17,776 bases of DNA from JAWLCA01 sp050485905 (GTDB lineage Bacteria > Pseudomonadota > Alphaproteobacteria > Rhodobacterales > Rhodobacteraceae): contig JBJHCH010000082.1 of assembly GCA_050485905.1 (NCBI GenBank), positions 1-17,776 of the forward strand. Reading direction: 5' to 3'. Positions 8,001 to 15,825 of the stretch are shown piece by piece (the stretch's first letter is position 1; every line of letters begins with the position of its first letter). A program made the translations under genes and the position numbers. A model generated the notes under the pieces. It did not search any database, had not been told where the DNA came from, and saw only the letters and a list, made by a program, of their open reading frames with translations.

Positions 8001-8030
8001 GGCCGGGGCGCATAGCTCCGGCCTTTCCTT
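8001..8030 (+). terminator. Hairpin with T-rich tail between tauA and tauB (attenuator-like)
   Basis: GGCCGGGGC (8001-8009) pairs with GCTCCGGCC (8015-8023), with one G-U pair, around a GCATA loop. TTTCCTT (8024-8030) follows. The stem is strong and the T tract broken, so partial termination or 3'-end protection of a tauA transcript is more likely than complete stop, since tauB lies only 28 bp further on. Confidence 0.55.
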
Positions 8031-8058
8031 CCACCAGCCCTAGCCCCAAGTGAGCCGC

Positions 8059-8862
8059 ATGGCCGACCTGACCATCGACGTCTCGATGACATTCTCTCTG
8101 CCCAACGGCATGCGGGTCGAGGCGTTGAAGAACGTTGCGATGACCGTGAAAAGGGGCGAGCTTGTTTCGGTCCTTGGCCCGTCAGGCTGCGGCAAGACCA
8201 CACTTCTCAACATCGTGGCCGGCTTCCTCGCCCCCACATCGGGCTCTGTCATGCTGGGCGGCAAGCCGGTGCATGGACCGGACCGATCACGCGGGATGGT
8301 CTTTCAGCAGGGCGCGCTGTTCGAGTGGATGTCGGTACGACAGAACGTCGGCTTCGGCCCGCGCATGGCACGCCGCCCGGCAGCAGAGATCGATACGACG
8401 GTTGACCACCTGCTCGATACAGTCGGGCTGCGGGATTTCAAGGAAAAGGCGGTCTACGAACTGTCTGGCGGCATGCAGCAGCGCGTGGCTCTTGCGCGCT
8501 GCCTTGCGAACGACCCCGATGTGATCCTGATGGACGAACCTCTCGGCGCGCTGGACGCGCTGACGCGTGAGAAGATGCAGGGGCTGGTGCTGAAGCTCTG
8601 GAAAGAGACGGGCAAGACGATCATCCTGATCACCCATTCCGTCGAGGAGGCACTGCTGCTGGGCGAGCGGCTGATCGTAATGGCACCGCGGCCAGGTCGT
8701 ATTCACGCCGAGTACCGCCTGCCCTTCGCCGATCTTGGCGTGGGCCAGGACCTTCGCCAGGTGAAGAAGCATCCCGACTTTGCCGCACGACGCGAGGAGA
8801 TCCTCTCGATGATATGGGAGATGGAGGAAGAGATCATGGGCCGGGCCGAGGCGGGCGCATGA
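8059..8862 (+). CDS. tauB: Taurine ABC transporter ATP-binding protein
   Basis: TauB is the cytoplasmic ATPase that powers TauABC. Numbered from the ATG at 8059 the protein has 267 residues. It shows Walker A GPSGCGKTT (about 40-48), a Q-loop VFQQ (about 81-84), the ABC signature LSGGMQQR (about 135-142), Walker B VILMDEP (about 155-161) and the switch histidine in ITHSVEEA (about 191-198). The order and spacing are those of the nitrate/sulfonate/taurine (TauB/SsuB) family. An in-frame GTG at 8050 would add three residues. GAG (8052-8054) before the ATG is a weak ribosome site, so the start is uncertain by that amount. The stop codon overlaps the tauC start (ATGA), indicating translational coupling. 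Confidence 0.9.
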   Translation: MADLTIDVSMTFSLPNGMRVEALKNVAMTVKRGELVSVLGPSGCGKTTLLNIVAGFLAPTSGSVMLGGKPVHGPDRSRGMVFQQGALFEWMSVRQNVGFGPRMARRPAAEIDTTVDHLLDTVGLRDFKEKAVYELSGGMQQRVALARCLANDPDVILMDEPLGALDALTREKMQGLVLKLWKETGKTIILITHSVEEALLLGERLIVMAPRPGRIHAEYRLPFADLGVGQDLRQVKKHPDFAARREEILSMIWEMEEEIMGRAEAGA

Positions 8863-9785
8863 CGATCCTTCTGATCTACATCGTGCTCATCTCGCTCGGT
8901 TGGGTGATCTGCCACTGGCTGCTGTCGCGATTCGAACGGAAGGATCCGATCACCGCGCAGAAGACAGTGACCTTTGGCGACGAAAGCGCGATCCGGGCAA
9001 GCCGGCCGGCGTCGGTCCTGTCGATTCTCTCGATCTTCCTGATCTGGGGCGCCTTCACGGGTTCGGAATGGACGCCGATCCATGCTCCTGTGGACTGGCA
9101 GATGCGGCCGATCTGGTTGCCCGCGCCCGAGACGGTGTGGCGACGCACGCTGGAAATCGCCAGCAATGGTTACCGCAATTTTGCGCTGTGGGAACATCTG
9201 GCCGCGTCAATCTGGCGGGTGCTGGGCGGCTTCTTCTTTGGCGCACTGATCGGGATTCCGCTGGGCTTTGCCATGGGCCTGAACAGCTTCCTGCGCGGCT
9301 GGTTCGACCCGATCGTGGAGTTCATGCGCCCGGTGCCGCCGCTCGCGCTGATCCCGCTGGTCATCATCTGGTACGGAATCGACGAACGGGCAAAGATCAT
9401 CCTGTTGTTCCTTGCCGCGCTCTGGATCATGGCGATCGCCGCGCGGTCGGGTGTCGCGGGGGTGAAACTCAGCAAGGTTCATGCCGCCTACAGCCTCGGC
9501 GCGTCGAAATGGCAGGTGCTGCGCCATGTCATCATGCCGAATGCGCTGCCCGAAATCTTCACCGGCGCACGCGTCGCCATGGGTGTCTGCTGGGGCACGG
9601 TGGTGGCCGCCGAACTGGTTGCGGCAGAAAAGGGTGCGGGCATGATGATCATGGTGGCGTCGCGTTTCATGTCCACCGACATCGTCATCATGGGGATCAT
9701 CCTGATCGGGCTGATCGGATACGGCATCGACATCCTGATGCGCATGGCCGAGCGCTGGTTGGTGCCGTGGAAGGGCCGGGGCTGA
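8859..9785 (+). CDS. tauC: Taurine ABC transporter permease
   Basis: TauC forms the membrane channel of the taurine importer. The 308-residue protein has a BPD-type permease core from about residue 110 on. The EAA loop reads AAYSLGASKWQVLRHVIMP (about 209-227) followed by NALPEIFTG, very like E. coli TauC. The start overlaps the tauB stop as ATGA. There is an N-terminal hydrophobic helix (residues 1-22) and a charged segment before the second helix (about 51-66). From memory, E. coli TauC is about 275 residues and lacks this extra segment. The tauC stop is one base before the predicted TauR box of xsc. Confidence 0.9.
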   Translation: MTILLIYIVLISLGWVICHWLLSRFERKDPITAQKTVTFGDESAIRASRPASVLSILSIFLIWGAFTGSEWTPIHAPVDWQMRPIWLPAPETVWRRTLEIASNGYRNFALWEHLAASIWRVLGGFFFGALIGIPLGFAMGLNSFLRGWFDPIVEFMRPVPPLALIPLVIIWYGIDERAKIILLFLAALWIMAIAARSGVAGVKLSKVHAAYSLGASKWQVLRHVIMPNALPEIFTGARVAMGVCWGTVVAAELVAAEKGAGMMIMVASRFMSTDIVIMGIILIGLIGYGIDILMRMAERWLVPWKGRG

Positions 9786-9786
9786 T

Positions 9787-9818
9787 CTGGACTTATGGTT
9801 CTGGCGCGCTGGCCCTAA
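9787..9818 (+). promoter_or_regulatory. Predicted TauR operator: two direct repeats upstream of xsc
   Basis: CTGGACTTAT (9787-9796) and CTGGCCCTAA (9809-9818) are direct repeats 22 bp apart. They lie in the 103-bp tauC-xsc gap, 71 bp before the xsc start. CTGGCCCTA is shared with the tpa-proximal repeat at 5189-5198. This suggests that xsc has its own TauR-driven promoter as well as read-through from tauABC. Binding is inferred. Confidence 0.55.
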
Positions 9819-9888
9819 ACTTCGGTCTCCGCCTTGGCGATTGTCGCGGCCAGAATGCGCCCGCTTCGGGTCAGGGAAGGAGTTCACA

Positions 9889-11667
9889 ATGAAAATGACG
9901 ACCGAGGAAGCCTTTGTGAAGGTTTTGCAGCGGCACGGGATCGAACATGCCTTCGGTATCATCGGATCGGCCTTCATGCCGATATCGGACCTGTTTCCCA
10001 AGGCCGGAATCACGTTCTGGGACTGCGCGCACGAGGGGTCTGGCGGGATGATGGCCGACGGCTACACCCGCGCGACCGGCAAGATGAGCATGATGATCGC
10101 CCAGAACGGCCCCGGCATCACCAATTTCGTCACCGCCGTGAAAACCGCCTACTGGAACCATACGCCGCTGTTGCTGGTCACGCCGCAGGCCGCGAACAAG
10201 ACCATCGGCCAAGGCGGATTCCAGGAGGTCGAGCAGATGAAACTGTTCGAGGACATGGTTGGCTATCAGGAAGAGGTGCGCGATCCCACGCGCGTCGCCG
10301 AGGTGCTGAACCGCGTCATCCTGCAGGCGAAACGCCTGTCAGCGCCCGCGCAGATCAACATGCCACGTGACTACTGGACGCAGGTCATCGACATCGAACT
10401 GCCAGCGATGGTGGAATTCGAGCGCCCCGCCGGTGGCGATGCGGCGATTGCCGAGGCTGCCGCGCTGCTGTCGGATGCAAAGTTCCCGGTGATACTCAAC
10501 GGTGCCGGGGTGGTTCTAGGCGGTGCCATCCCGGCGTCGATGGCGCTCGCGGAGCGGTTGGATGCGCCGGTCTGCGTCGGATACCAGCACAATGACGCCT
10601 TCCCCGGCTCGCACCCGCTATTCGCCGGTCCATTGGGTTACAACGGGTCGAAAGCGGCGATGGAACTGATCGCGCAGGCCGATGTGGTGCTGGCGCTGGG
10701 CACGCGGCTCAACCCGTTCTCCACCCTGCCGGGCTATGGCATCGACTACTGGCCAAAGGCCGCCAGGATCATTCAGGTCGACATCAATCCTGACCGGATC
10801 GGCCTGACCAAGAAGGTAAGCGTGGGCATCATCGGCGACTCGAAGAAGGTGGCCGAGGCGATTATGGAGCGCCTGTCCCCGACCGCGGGCGAAACCGGAA
10901 GACAGGCGCGCAAGGATCTGATCGCGCAGACGAAATCTGCCTGGGCACAGCAGCTTTCCAGCATGGACCACGAGGATGACGACCCCGGCACCACATGGAA
11001 CCAGCGGGCGCGCGACGCCAAGCCTGACTGGATGTCACCGCGCATGGCGTGGCGGGCAATCCAGGCCGCGCTGCCGAAAGAGGCGATTATATCCTCCGAC
11101 ATCGGCAACAACTGCGCCATCGGAAACGCCTATCCGACCTTTGAAAAGGGACGCAAGTATCTGGCCCCCGGTCTTTTCGGTCCCTGCGGCTACGGAATGC
11201 CCTCGGTTATCGGCGCCAAGATCGGTTGCCCCGATGTGCCGGTCGTGGGCTTCGCGGGCGATGGCGCCTTCGGGATCGCAGTCACGGAACTGACGGCGAT
11301 CGGCCGACCGGAATGGCCGGCGATCACCATGGTGGTCTTCCGCAATTACCAGTGGGGCGCGGAAAAGCGGAACTCGACGCTCTGGTATGACGACAATTTC
11401 GTCGGCACCGAGCTCGATACAGGTGTGAGTTACGCAGGTATTGCAAAGGCTTGTGGCCTGCAGGGCGTGGTCGCGCGCTCGATGGACGAGCTGCGCGACG
11501 CGCTGGCCAAGGCAATCGACGACCAGATGACGCATGGCAAGACGACCCTGATCGAGGCGATGATCAACCAGGAACTGGGCGAACCCTTCCGCCGCGACGC
11601 CATGAAGAAGCCTGTGGCCGTCGCAGGAATCGACCCCGCCGACATGCGCCCGCAGCAGATGGCCTGA
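9889..11667 (+). CDS. xsc: Sulfoacetaldehyde acetyltransferase
   Basis: Xsc is a cytoplasmic thiamine-diphosphate enzyme: sulfoacetaldehyde plus phosphate gives acetyl phosphate plus sulfite (EC 2.3.3.15). It is the C-S bond-breaking step of taurine degradation. The 592-residue product fits the family length. It has the acetolactate-synthase-like layout: an N-terminal Pyr domain with the cofactor-activating glutamate Glu49 in CAHEGSGGMMADGYTRATG, a central domain (about 180-340), and a C-terminal PP domain with the ThDP/Mg motif GDG (457-459) ending at Asn486 in RNYQWGAEKRN. The IIGSAFMPISDLFP and QNGPGITNFVTAVKTAYWNHTP blocks are typical of Xsc rather than acetolactate synthase. The ATG at 9889 is chosen for AAGGAG (9877-9882), 6 nt upstream. 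ackA follows after 8 bp, probably on the same transcript. Confidence 0.94.
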   Translation: MKMTTEEAFVKVLQRHGIEHAFGIIGSAFMPISDLFPKAGITFWDCAHEGSGGMMADGYTRATGKMSMMIAQNGPGITNFVTAVKTAYWNHTPLLLVTPQAANKTIGQGGFQEVEQMKLFEDMVGYQEEVRDPTRVAEVLNRVILQAKRLSAPAQINMPRDYWTQVIDIELPAMVEFERPAGGDAAIAEAAALLSDAKFPVILNGAGVVLGGAIPASMALAERLDAPVCVGYQHNDAFPGSHPLFAGPLGYNGSKAAMELIAQADVVLALGTRLNPFSTLPGYGIDYWPKAARIIQVDINPDRIGLTKKVSVGIIGDSKKVAEAIMERLSPTAGETGRQARKDLIAQTKSAWAQQLSSMDHEDDDPGTTWNQRARDAKPDWMSPRMAWRAIQAALPKEAIISSDIGNNCAIGNAYPTFEKGRKYLAPGLFGPCGYGMPSVIGAKIGCPDVPVVGFAGDGAFGIAVTELTAIGRPEWPAITMVVFRNYQWGAEKRNSTLWYDDNFVGTELDTGVSYAGIAKACGLQGVVARSMDELRDALAKAIDDQMTHGKTTLIEAMINQELGEPFRRDAMKKPVAVAGIDPADMRPQQMA

Positions 11668-11675
11668 GCGCGCGC

Positions 11676-12815
11676 GTGACCACTTGCCTCGTCCTCAATG
11701 CCGGGTCGTCCTCGATCAAGTTTGCGCTGTTCGATTCGGCATTGAATCAATCGCTTGGCGGCGCGGTGACCGAGGTGGGGGGGGCGGCGGAACTGCGCCT
11801 CGGGTCGATACGCCAGGCAGTCGATGCGCCCGATCACGATGCCGCGCTGGCGGTGATCCTGTCGGCGCTGCAACGTGAGGGGGTCGCGCCGGAAGATGTT
11901 GCCGTGGCCGGGCATCGCGTCGTCCATGGTGGCGCGAGATTCACAGCCCCGGTGGTGGCAGACGCCGCCGTACTGGATGAACTTGAAGAACTCAACACGC
12001 TGGCTCCGCTTCACAATCCGCACAATCTGTCTGCCATCCGTGCGCTGGCTCGGCTGGCGCCCGATCTGCCGCAAGTGGCCTGCTTCGACACCGCCTTTCA
12101 CGCCACCAACGGGCCGCTGGCGACGCGCTATGCGCTACCGGCGGATGTGCTGGGCGGGATGCGGCGCTACGGGTTTCACGGCCTGTCCTATGCCGGGCTG
12201 GTGGAGCGGTTGCCGGCGCTTTCGGACGACCCGCTGCCGGGCCGGATCCTGGCGTTTCATCTGGGAAACGGGGCCAGCGCCTGCGCCATAAGGCACGGAC
12301 GTTCTGTCGCCACGTCAATGGGTTACTCCCCGCTCGACGGGCTGGTCATGGGAACGCGGGCGGGGGCGCTGGACCCGGAGGTGGTGCTGACGCTGGCGGA
12401 GCGGTTGGGGGTGGAGGAAACACGGCGGGTGCTGAGCCGGGAGTCGGGGCTGAAGGCGTTGGCCGGGCGGTCGGATATGCGCGCGCTGCTGGCCGATCCG
12501 GGCGACGCGGCGCGCTTCGCCGTCGCCTTCTTCTGCTACTGGGCGGCGCGGGCGGGTGCGGCACTTATCCCGGCCATGGGCGGGATCGACGCCATCGCCT
12601 TCACCGGCGGGATCGGTGAGAATGCGCCCCAGGTTCGCGCACAGATTTCCAAGCACCTGGAATGGCTTGGACTGCATATCTCGACCACTGACAATGCCCG
12701 AAACGCGCCGCGCATCCACACCGGAAGCTCTGCCATCGAAGCCTGGATCGTGCCCGCCGACGAGGAGCGGGTGATCGCGCGCGGGGCGCTGGGGCTGGTC
12801 GGGACGGCTGGATGA
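11676..12815 (+). CDS. ackA: Acetate kinase
   Basis: AckA interconverts acetyl phosphate plus ADP with acetate plus ATP in the cytoplasm. Here it would draw ATP from the acetyl phosphate made by Xsc. The 379-residue product starts at GTG 11676, 8 bp after the xsc stop, where the conserved N-terminus LVLNAGSSSIKFALFD begins; no strong ribosome site is visible, so coupling to xsc is likely. Family motifs in order are Asn8, HRVVHGG with Arg82 (80-86), ACFDTAFH with Asp138, YGFHGLSY with His168, LGNGAS (197-202), GTRAG with Arg228 (227-231) and FTGGIGEN (309-316). All key residues are present. In most described taurine clusters of this group xsc is followed by pta instead; no pta is in the window. 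A propionate kinase activity cannot be excluded. Confidence 0.93.
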   Translation: MTTCLVLNAGSSSIKFALFDSALNQSLGGAVTEVGGAAELRLGSIRQAVDAPDHDAALAVILSALQREGVAPEDVAVAGHRVVHGGARFTAPVVADAAVLDELEELNTLAPLHNPHNLSAIRALARLAPDLPQVACFDTAFHATNGPLATRYALPADVLGGMRRYGFHGLSYAGLVERLPALSDDPLPGRILAFHLGNGASACAIRHGRSVATSMGYSPLDGLVMGTRAGALDPEVVLTLAERLGVEETRRVLSRESGLKALAGRSDMRALLADPGDAARFAVAFFCYWAARAGAALIPAMGGIDAIAFTGGIGENAPQVRAQISKHLEWLGLHISTTDNARNAPRIHTGSSAIEAWIVPADEERVIARGALGLVGTAG

Positions 12816-12877
12816 CGGGGTGGTGGACAGGCGCGCGCGCTTGCGCTCTTGTGTCCCACACCAAGGGGAGGACCGGC

Positions 12878-12889
12878 GTGACAGGTCAC
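12878..12889. promoter_or_regulatory. GTGAC-AG-GTCAC palindrome upstream of soeA
   Basis: A 12-bp element with perfect 5-bp arms around AG lies about 125 bp before soeA. It could be an upstream operator. The spacing does not match FNR/CRP sites, and no regulator can be named. Confidence 0.25.
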
Positions 12890-12896
12890 AAAACCA

Positions 12897-12957
12897 GTAT
12901 GCACACGACGTATGTTTTACATGCATCTGCCGTGCATACGACATGCATACCTAAAAT
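12897..12957 (+). promoter_or_regulatory. Predicted soeABC promoter with 11-bp-period TGCAT repeats
   Basis: This AT-richer stretch stands out from its GC-rich surroundings. TGCAT occurs at 12922, 12933 and 12944, exactly 11 bp apart. The last two copies extend to TGCATAC (12933-12939 and 12944-12950). An inverted copy GTATGCA is at 12897-12903 and a related GTATG at 12910-12914. TAAAAT (12952-12957) is a good -10 candidate, which would place the repeats over the -35 region, where an activator or repressor would bind. No TauR-like CTGGCSCTAT element is seen here. Confidence 0.5.
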
Positions 12958-13005
12958 ACGCACAGATGCGCCGGTTTTGACCAGTTATCTGCCGTGGCGC
13001 ACAGA

Positions 13006-15825
13006 ATGACCGACCAGCCCCGCCTTGACCTGTCGCCACGGCTTTTCGACGAGGTTCGCCAGACCACCTGCTACATGTGCGCCTGCCGCTGCGGCATCGA
13101 CGTCCACATGAAGGACGGCAAGGTGCGCCATATCGAAGGGAACCGCGCGCATCCCATCAACCGCGGGGTGCTCTGCGCCAAGGGCAGCGCAGGCGTGATG
13201 CAGCACCTGTCGCCCGCCCGGCTGCGCGCGCCGCTGCGCCGCACCGGGCCGCGCGGGTCGGGCCAGTTCGAGGAGATTAGCTGGGACGAGGCGTTGCAAA
13301 CGGCGGTGAGCTGGCTGCACCCGCTGCGCAAAAGCGCGCCCCAGAAGCTCGCCTTCTTCACCGGCCGCGACCAGAGCCAGAGCTTCACCGGCTGGTGGGC
13401 GCAGGCCTTCGGCACGCCGAACTACGCCGCGCACGGCGGCTTCTGTTCCGTCAACATGGCGGCGGCGGGCATCTACACGATGGGCGGCGCGTTCTGGGAG
13501 TTCGGGCAACCGGACTGGGACCGCACGAAGCTGTTCGTGATCTTCGGCGTGGCCGAGGACCATGACAGCAACCCGATCAAGATCGGCCTGGGCAAGCTGA
13601 AGGGGCGCGGCGCGCGGGTCGTCTCGGTCAACCCGGTCCGCACCGGCTATTCGGCGGTGGCGGACGACTGGTTCGGCATCACGCCGGGCACCGACGGGCT
13701 GCTGATCCTGTCGCTGATCCACGAGCTGTTCCGCGCGGGCAAGGTCGATCTGAACTACCTGATCCGCTACACCGACGCCGCGCATCTGATCGACGACACG
13801 CCGGGGGCGACGCGCGGCCTTTACCTGCGCGACGGCGACGGCAAGCCGCTGGTGATCGACCGTCGCAACGGGCAACCGGCGGCCTGGGATGCGCCCGGCG
13901 TCCAGCCCGATCCGGGGGCGGAATGGCAGGGGCATCGCACGGTCTTCCGCCACATGGCCGGGCGGTATCTGGACGCCACCTACGCGCCCGACGCGGTGGC
14001 CGACCGCTGCGGCATCCCGGCGGATCGCATCCGCGCGCTGGCCGCCGAACTCGCCCGCGTGGCGTTTCAGGAAGAAGTGGTGATCGACCGGCCCTGGACC
14101 GATTTCCGGGGCCAGCGGCATGAGCGGATGGTGGGCCGCCCGGTCAGCTTTCACGCGATGCGGGGGATCTCGGCCCATTCCAACGGCTTCCAGACCGCCC
14201 GCGCGCTGCATGTGCTGCAGATCCTGCTGGGCTCGGTCGAGGTGCCGGGGGGCTTCCGCTTCAAGCCGCCCTACCCCAAGCCGTTTGAGGCGCACCCGCG
14301 TCCGCACGGCGCCTGCCATGCGGGAGAGGCGCTGCCGGGGCCGCATTTGGGCTTCGTGCGGGGGCCGGAGGATCTGCTGCTGGATGAAGCGGGCGGCGCG
14401 TTGCGCATCGACAAGGCCTTCACCTGGGAAAACCCGATGTCCAGCCATGGGCTGATGCATATGGTGATCTCGAACGCCCATGCGGGCGATCCCTATCCGA
14501 TCGACACGCTGTTCCTCTACATGGCGAACATGGCGTGGAATTCGTCGATGAACACCAGCGCCGTGATAGAGATGCTGACCGACAAGGGGCCGGACGGCGA
14601 GTATGTGATCCCGCGCATCATCTGTTCCGATGCCTACAGTTCCGAGATGGTCGCCTATGCCGACCTGATCCTGCCCGATACCACCTATCTGGAACGCCAC
14701 GACTGCATCAGCCTGCTGGACCGCCCGATCTGCGAGGCCGAGGCGCTGGCCGATGCGATCCGCTGGCCGGTGGTGGTGCCTGATCGGCCCGGCCATGCGG
14801 GCGTGCGCGGCTTCCAGTCGGTGCTGCTGGATCTGGGCTTCCGTCTTGGCCTGCCGGGGATGGTGGGGGCGGACGGCGCGCCGGCCTATGCGGATTACGC
14901 CGACTACATGGTGCGTCACGAACGCCGCCCGGGCGTCGGCCCGCTGGCGGGCTGGCGCGGCGACGGGACGGAAACCGGGCGCGGCGCGCCGAACCCCGAT
15001 CAGTTGCAGCGCTATATCGAGAACGGCGGCTTCTTCGTCGATCACATCCCCGAGGAGGCGCAGTTCTTCAAGCCGTGGAACGCCGCCTATCAGGACTGGG
15101 CGGTGTCGCGCGGGATCTATGACGCGCCGCAGCCCTATCTGTTCAACCTGTGGCTGGAGCCGCTGCGCCGGTTCCAGCTGGCGGCCGAGGGGCATGGCGA
15201 GCGCCAGCCGCCCGATCACCTGCGCGGCCGCATCAAGGCGACGCTGGACCCGCTGCCGATCTGGTATCCGGCCTTCGAGGAGGCGGCGGTGGACCATGCC
15301 GCCTATCCGCTGCACGCGCTGACCCAGCGGCCGATGGCGATGTATCATTCCTGGGGCAGCCAGAACGCCTGGCTCAGGCAGATCCACGGCGAGAACCCGC
15401 TGTTCCTGCCGCAGGGGGTGTGGGACGAGCAGGGGTTTCGCGACGGCGATTGGGCGCGCGTGACCTCTCCCCACGGCGAAATCGTCGTGCCCGTGGCGCT
15501 GATGGCGGCGCAGAACGGGCAGACGGTCTGGACCTGGAACGCCATCGGCAAGCGGCGCGGCGCCTGGGCGCTGGCCGAGGACGCGCCCGAGGCGGTGCGG
15601 GGCTTCCTGCTCAACCACCTGATCCACGAGTTGCTGCCGCCGAAGGGCGATGGGTTGCGCTGGGCCAATTCCGACCCGGTGACCGGGCAGGCGGCGTGGT
15701 TCGACCTGCGGGTGCGGGTGGAACGGATCGGCCCGCGCGAGGTGGCGGAGCCGGCGGTCGCGGTGCAGGATTCCCCCGTGGGGCGCGGCCCGCATACGCT
15801 GCGGCACGGGGAGCGGTGGACATGA
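13006..15825 (+). CDS. soeA: Sulfite-oxidizing enzyme, molybdopterin subunit
   Basis: SoeA is the catalytic subunit of a membrane-bound complex that oxidises sulfite to sulfate on the cytoplasmic side. This 939-residue protein belongs to the Mo-bisMGD oxidoreductase superfamily. The N-terminal 4Fe-4S site is Cys22, Cys25, Cys29 and Cys57 (CYMCACRC...LCAKG). HGGFCSVN holds Cys147, the likely Mo ligand. The C-terminal molydopterin-dinucleotide binding domain spans about 766-930. No Tat signal is present, which separates it from exported DmsA/PsrA/PhsA enzymes and fits SoeA. An in-frame GTG at 12994 would add four residues; neither start has a clear Shine-Dalgarno site. soeB overlaps the stop (ATGA). 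Position beside xsc, which releases sulfite, supports the sulfite role. A different cytoplasmic DMSO-reductase-family activity remains possible. Confidence 0.85.
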   Translation: MTDQPRLDLSPRLFDEVRQTTCYMCACRCGIDVHMKDGKVRHIEGNRAHPINRGVLCAKGSAGVMQHLSPARLRAPLRRTGPRGSGQFEEISWDEALQTAVSWLHPLRKSAPQKLAFFTGRDQSQSFTGWWAQAFGTPNYAAHGGFCSVNMAAAGIYTMGGAFWEFGQPDWDRTKLFVIFGVAEDHDSNPIKIGLGKLKGRGARVVSVNPVRTGYSAVADDWFGITPGTDGLLILSLIHELFRAGKVDLNYLIRYTDAAHLIDDTPGATRGLYLRDGDGKPLVIDRRNGQPAAWDAPGVQPDPGAEWQGHRTVFRHMAGRYLDATYAPDAVADRCGIPADRIRALAAELARVAFQEEVVIDRPWTDFRGQRHERMVGRPVSFHAMRGISAHSNGFQTARALHVLQILLGSVEVPGGFRFKPPYPKPFEAHPRPHGACHAGEALPGPHLGFVRGPEDLLLDEAGGALRIDKAFTWENPMSSHGLMHMVISNAHAGDPYPIDTLFLYMANMAWNSSMNTSAVIEMLTDKGPDGEYVIPRIICSDAYSSEMVAYADLILPDTTYLERHDCISLLDRPICEAEALADAIRWPVVVPDRPGHAGVRGFQSVLLDLGFRLGLPGMVGADGAPAYADYADYMVRHERRPGVGPLAGWRGDGTETGRGAPNPDQLQRYIENGGFFVDHIPEEAQFFKPWNAAYQDWAVSRGIYDAPQPYLFNLWLEPLRRFQLAAEGHGERQPPDHLRGRIKATLDPLPIWYPAFEEAAVDHAAYPLHALTQRPMAMYHSWGSQNAWLRQIHGENPLFLPQGVWDEQGFRDGDWARVTSPHGEIVVPVALMAAQNGQTVWTWNAIGKRRGAWALAEDAPEAVRGFLLNHLIHELLPPKGDGLRWANSDPVTGQAAWFDLRVRVERIGPREVAEPAVAVQDSPVGRGPHTLRHGERWT

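Noticed and set aside
12847..12864. CTTGTGTCCCACACCAAG inverted repeat after ackA
   Set aside because: The arms pair only with a bulge, and no T tract follows. Not convincing as a terminator or operator.
12985..15807. A 940-codon open frame antisense to soeA
   Set aside because: It is a mirror of GC-biased codons of soeA. Its translation is rich in Arg, His and Gln and shows no domain, while the sense frame has full molybdoenzyme motifs.
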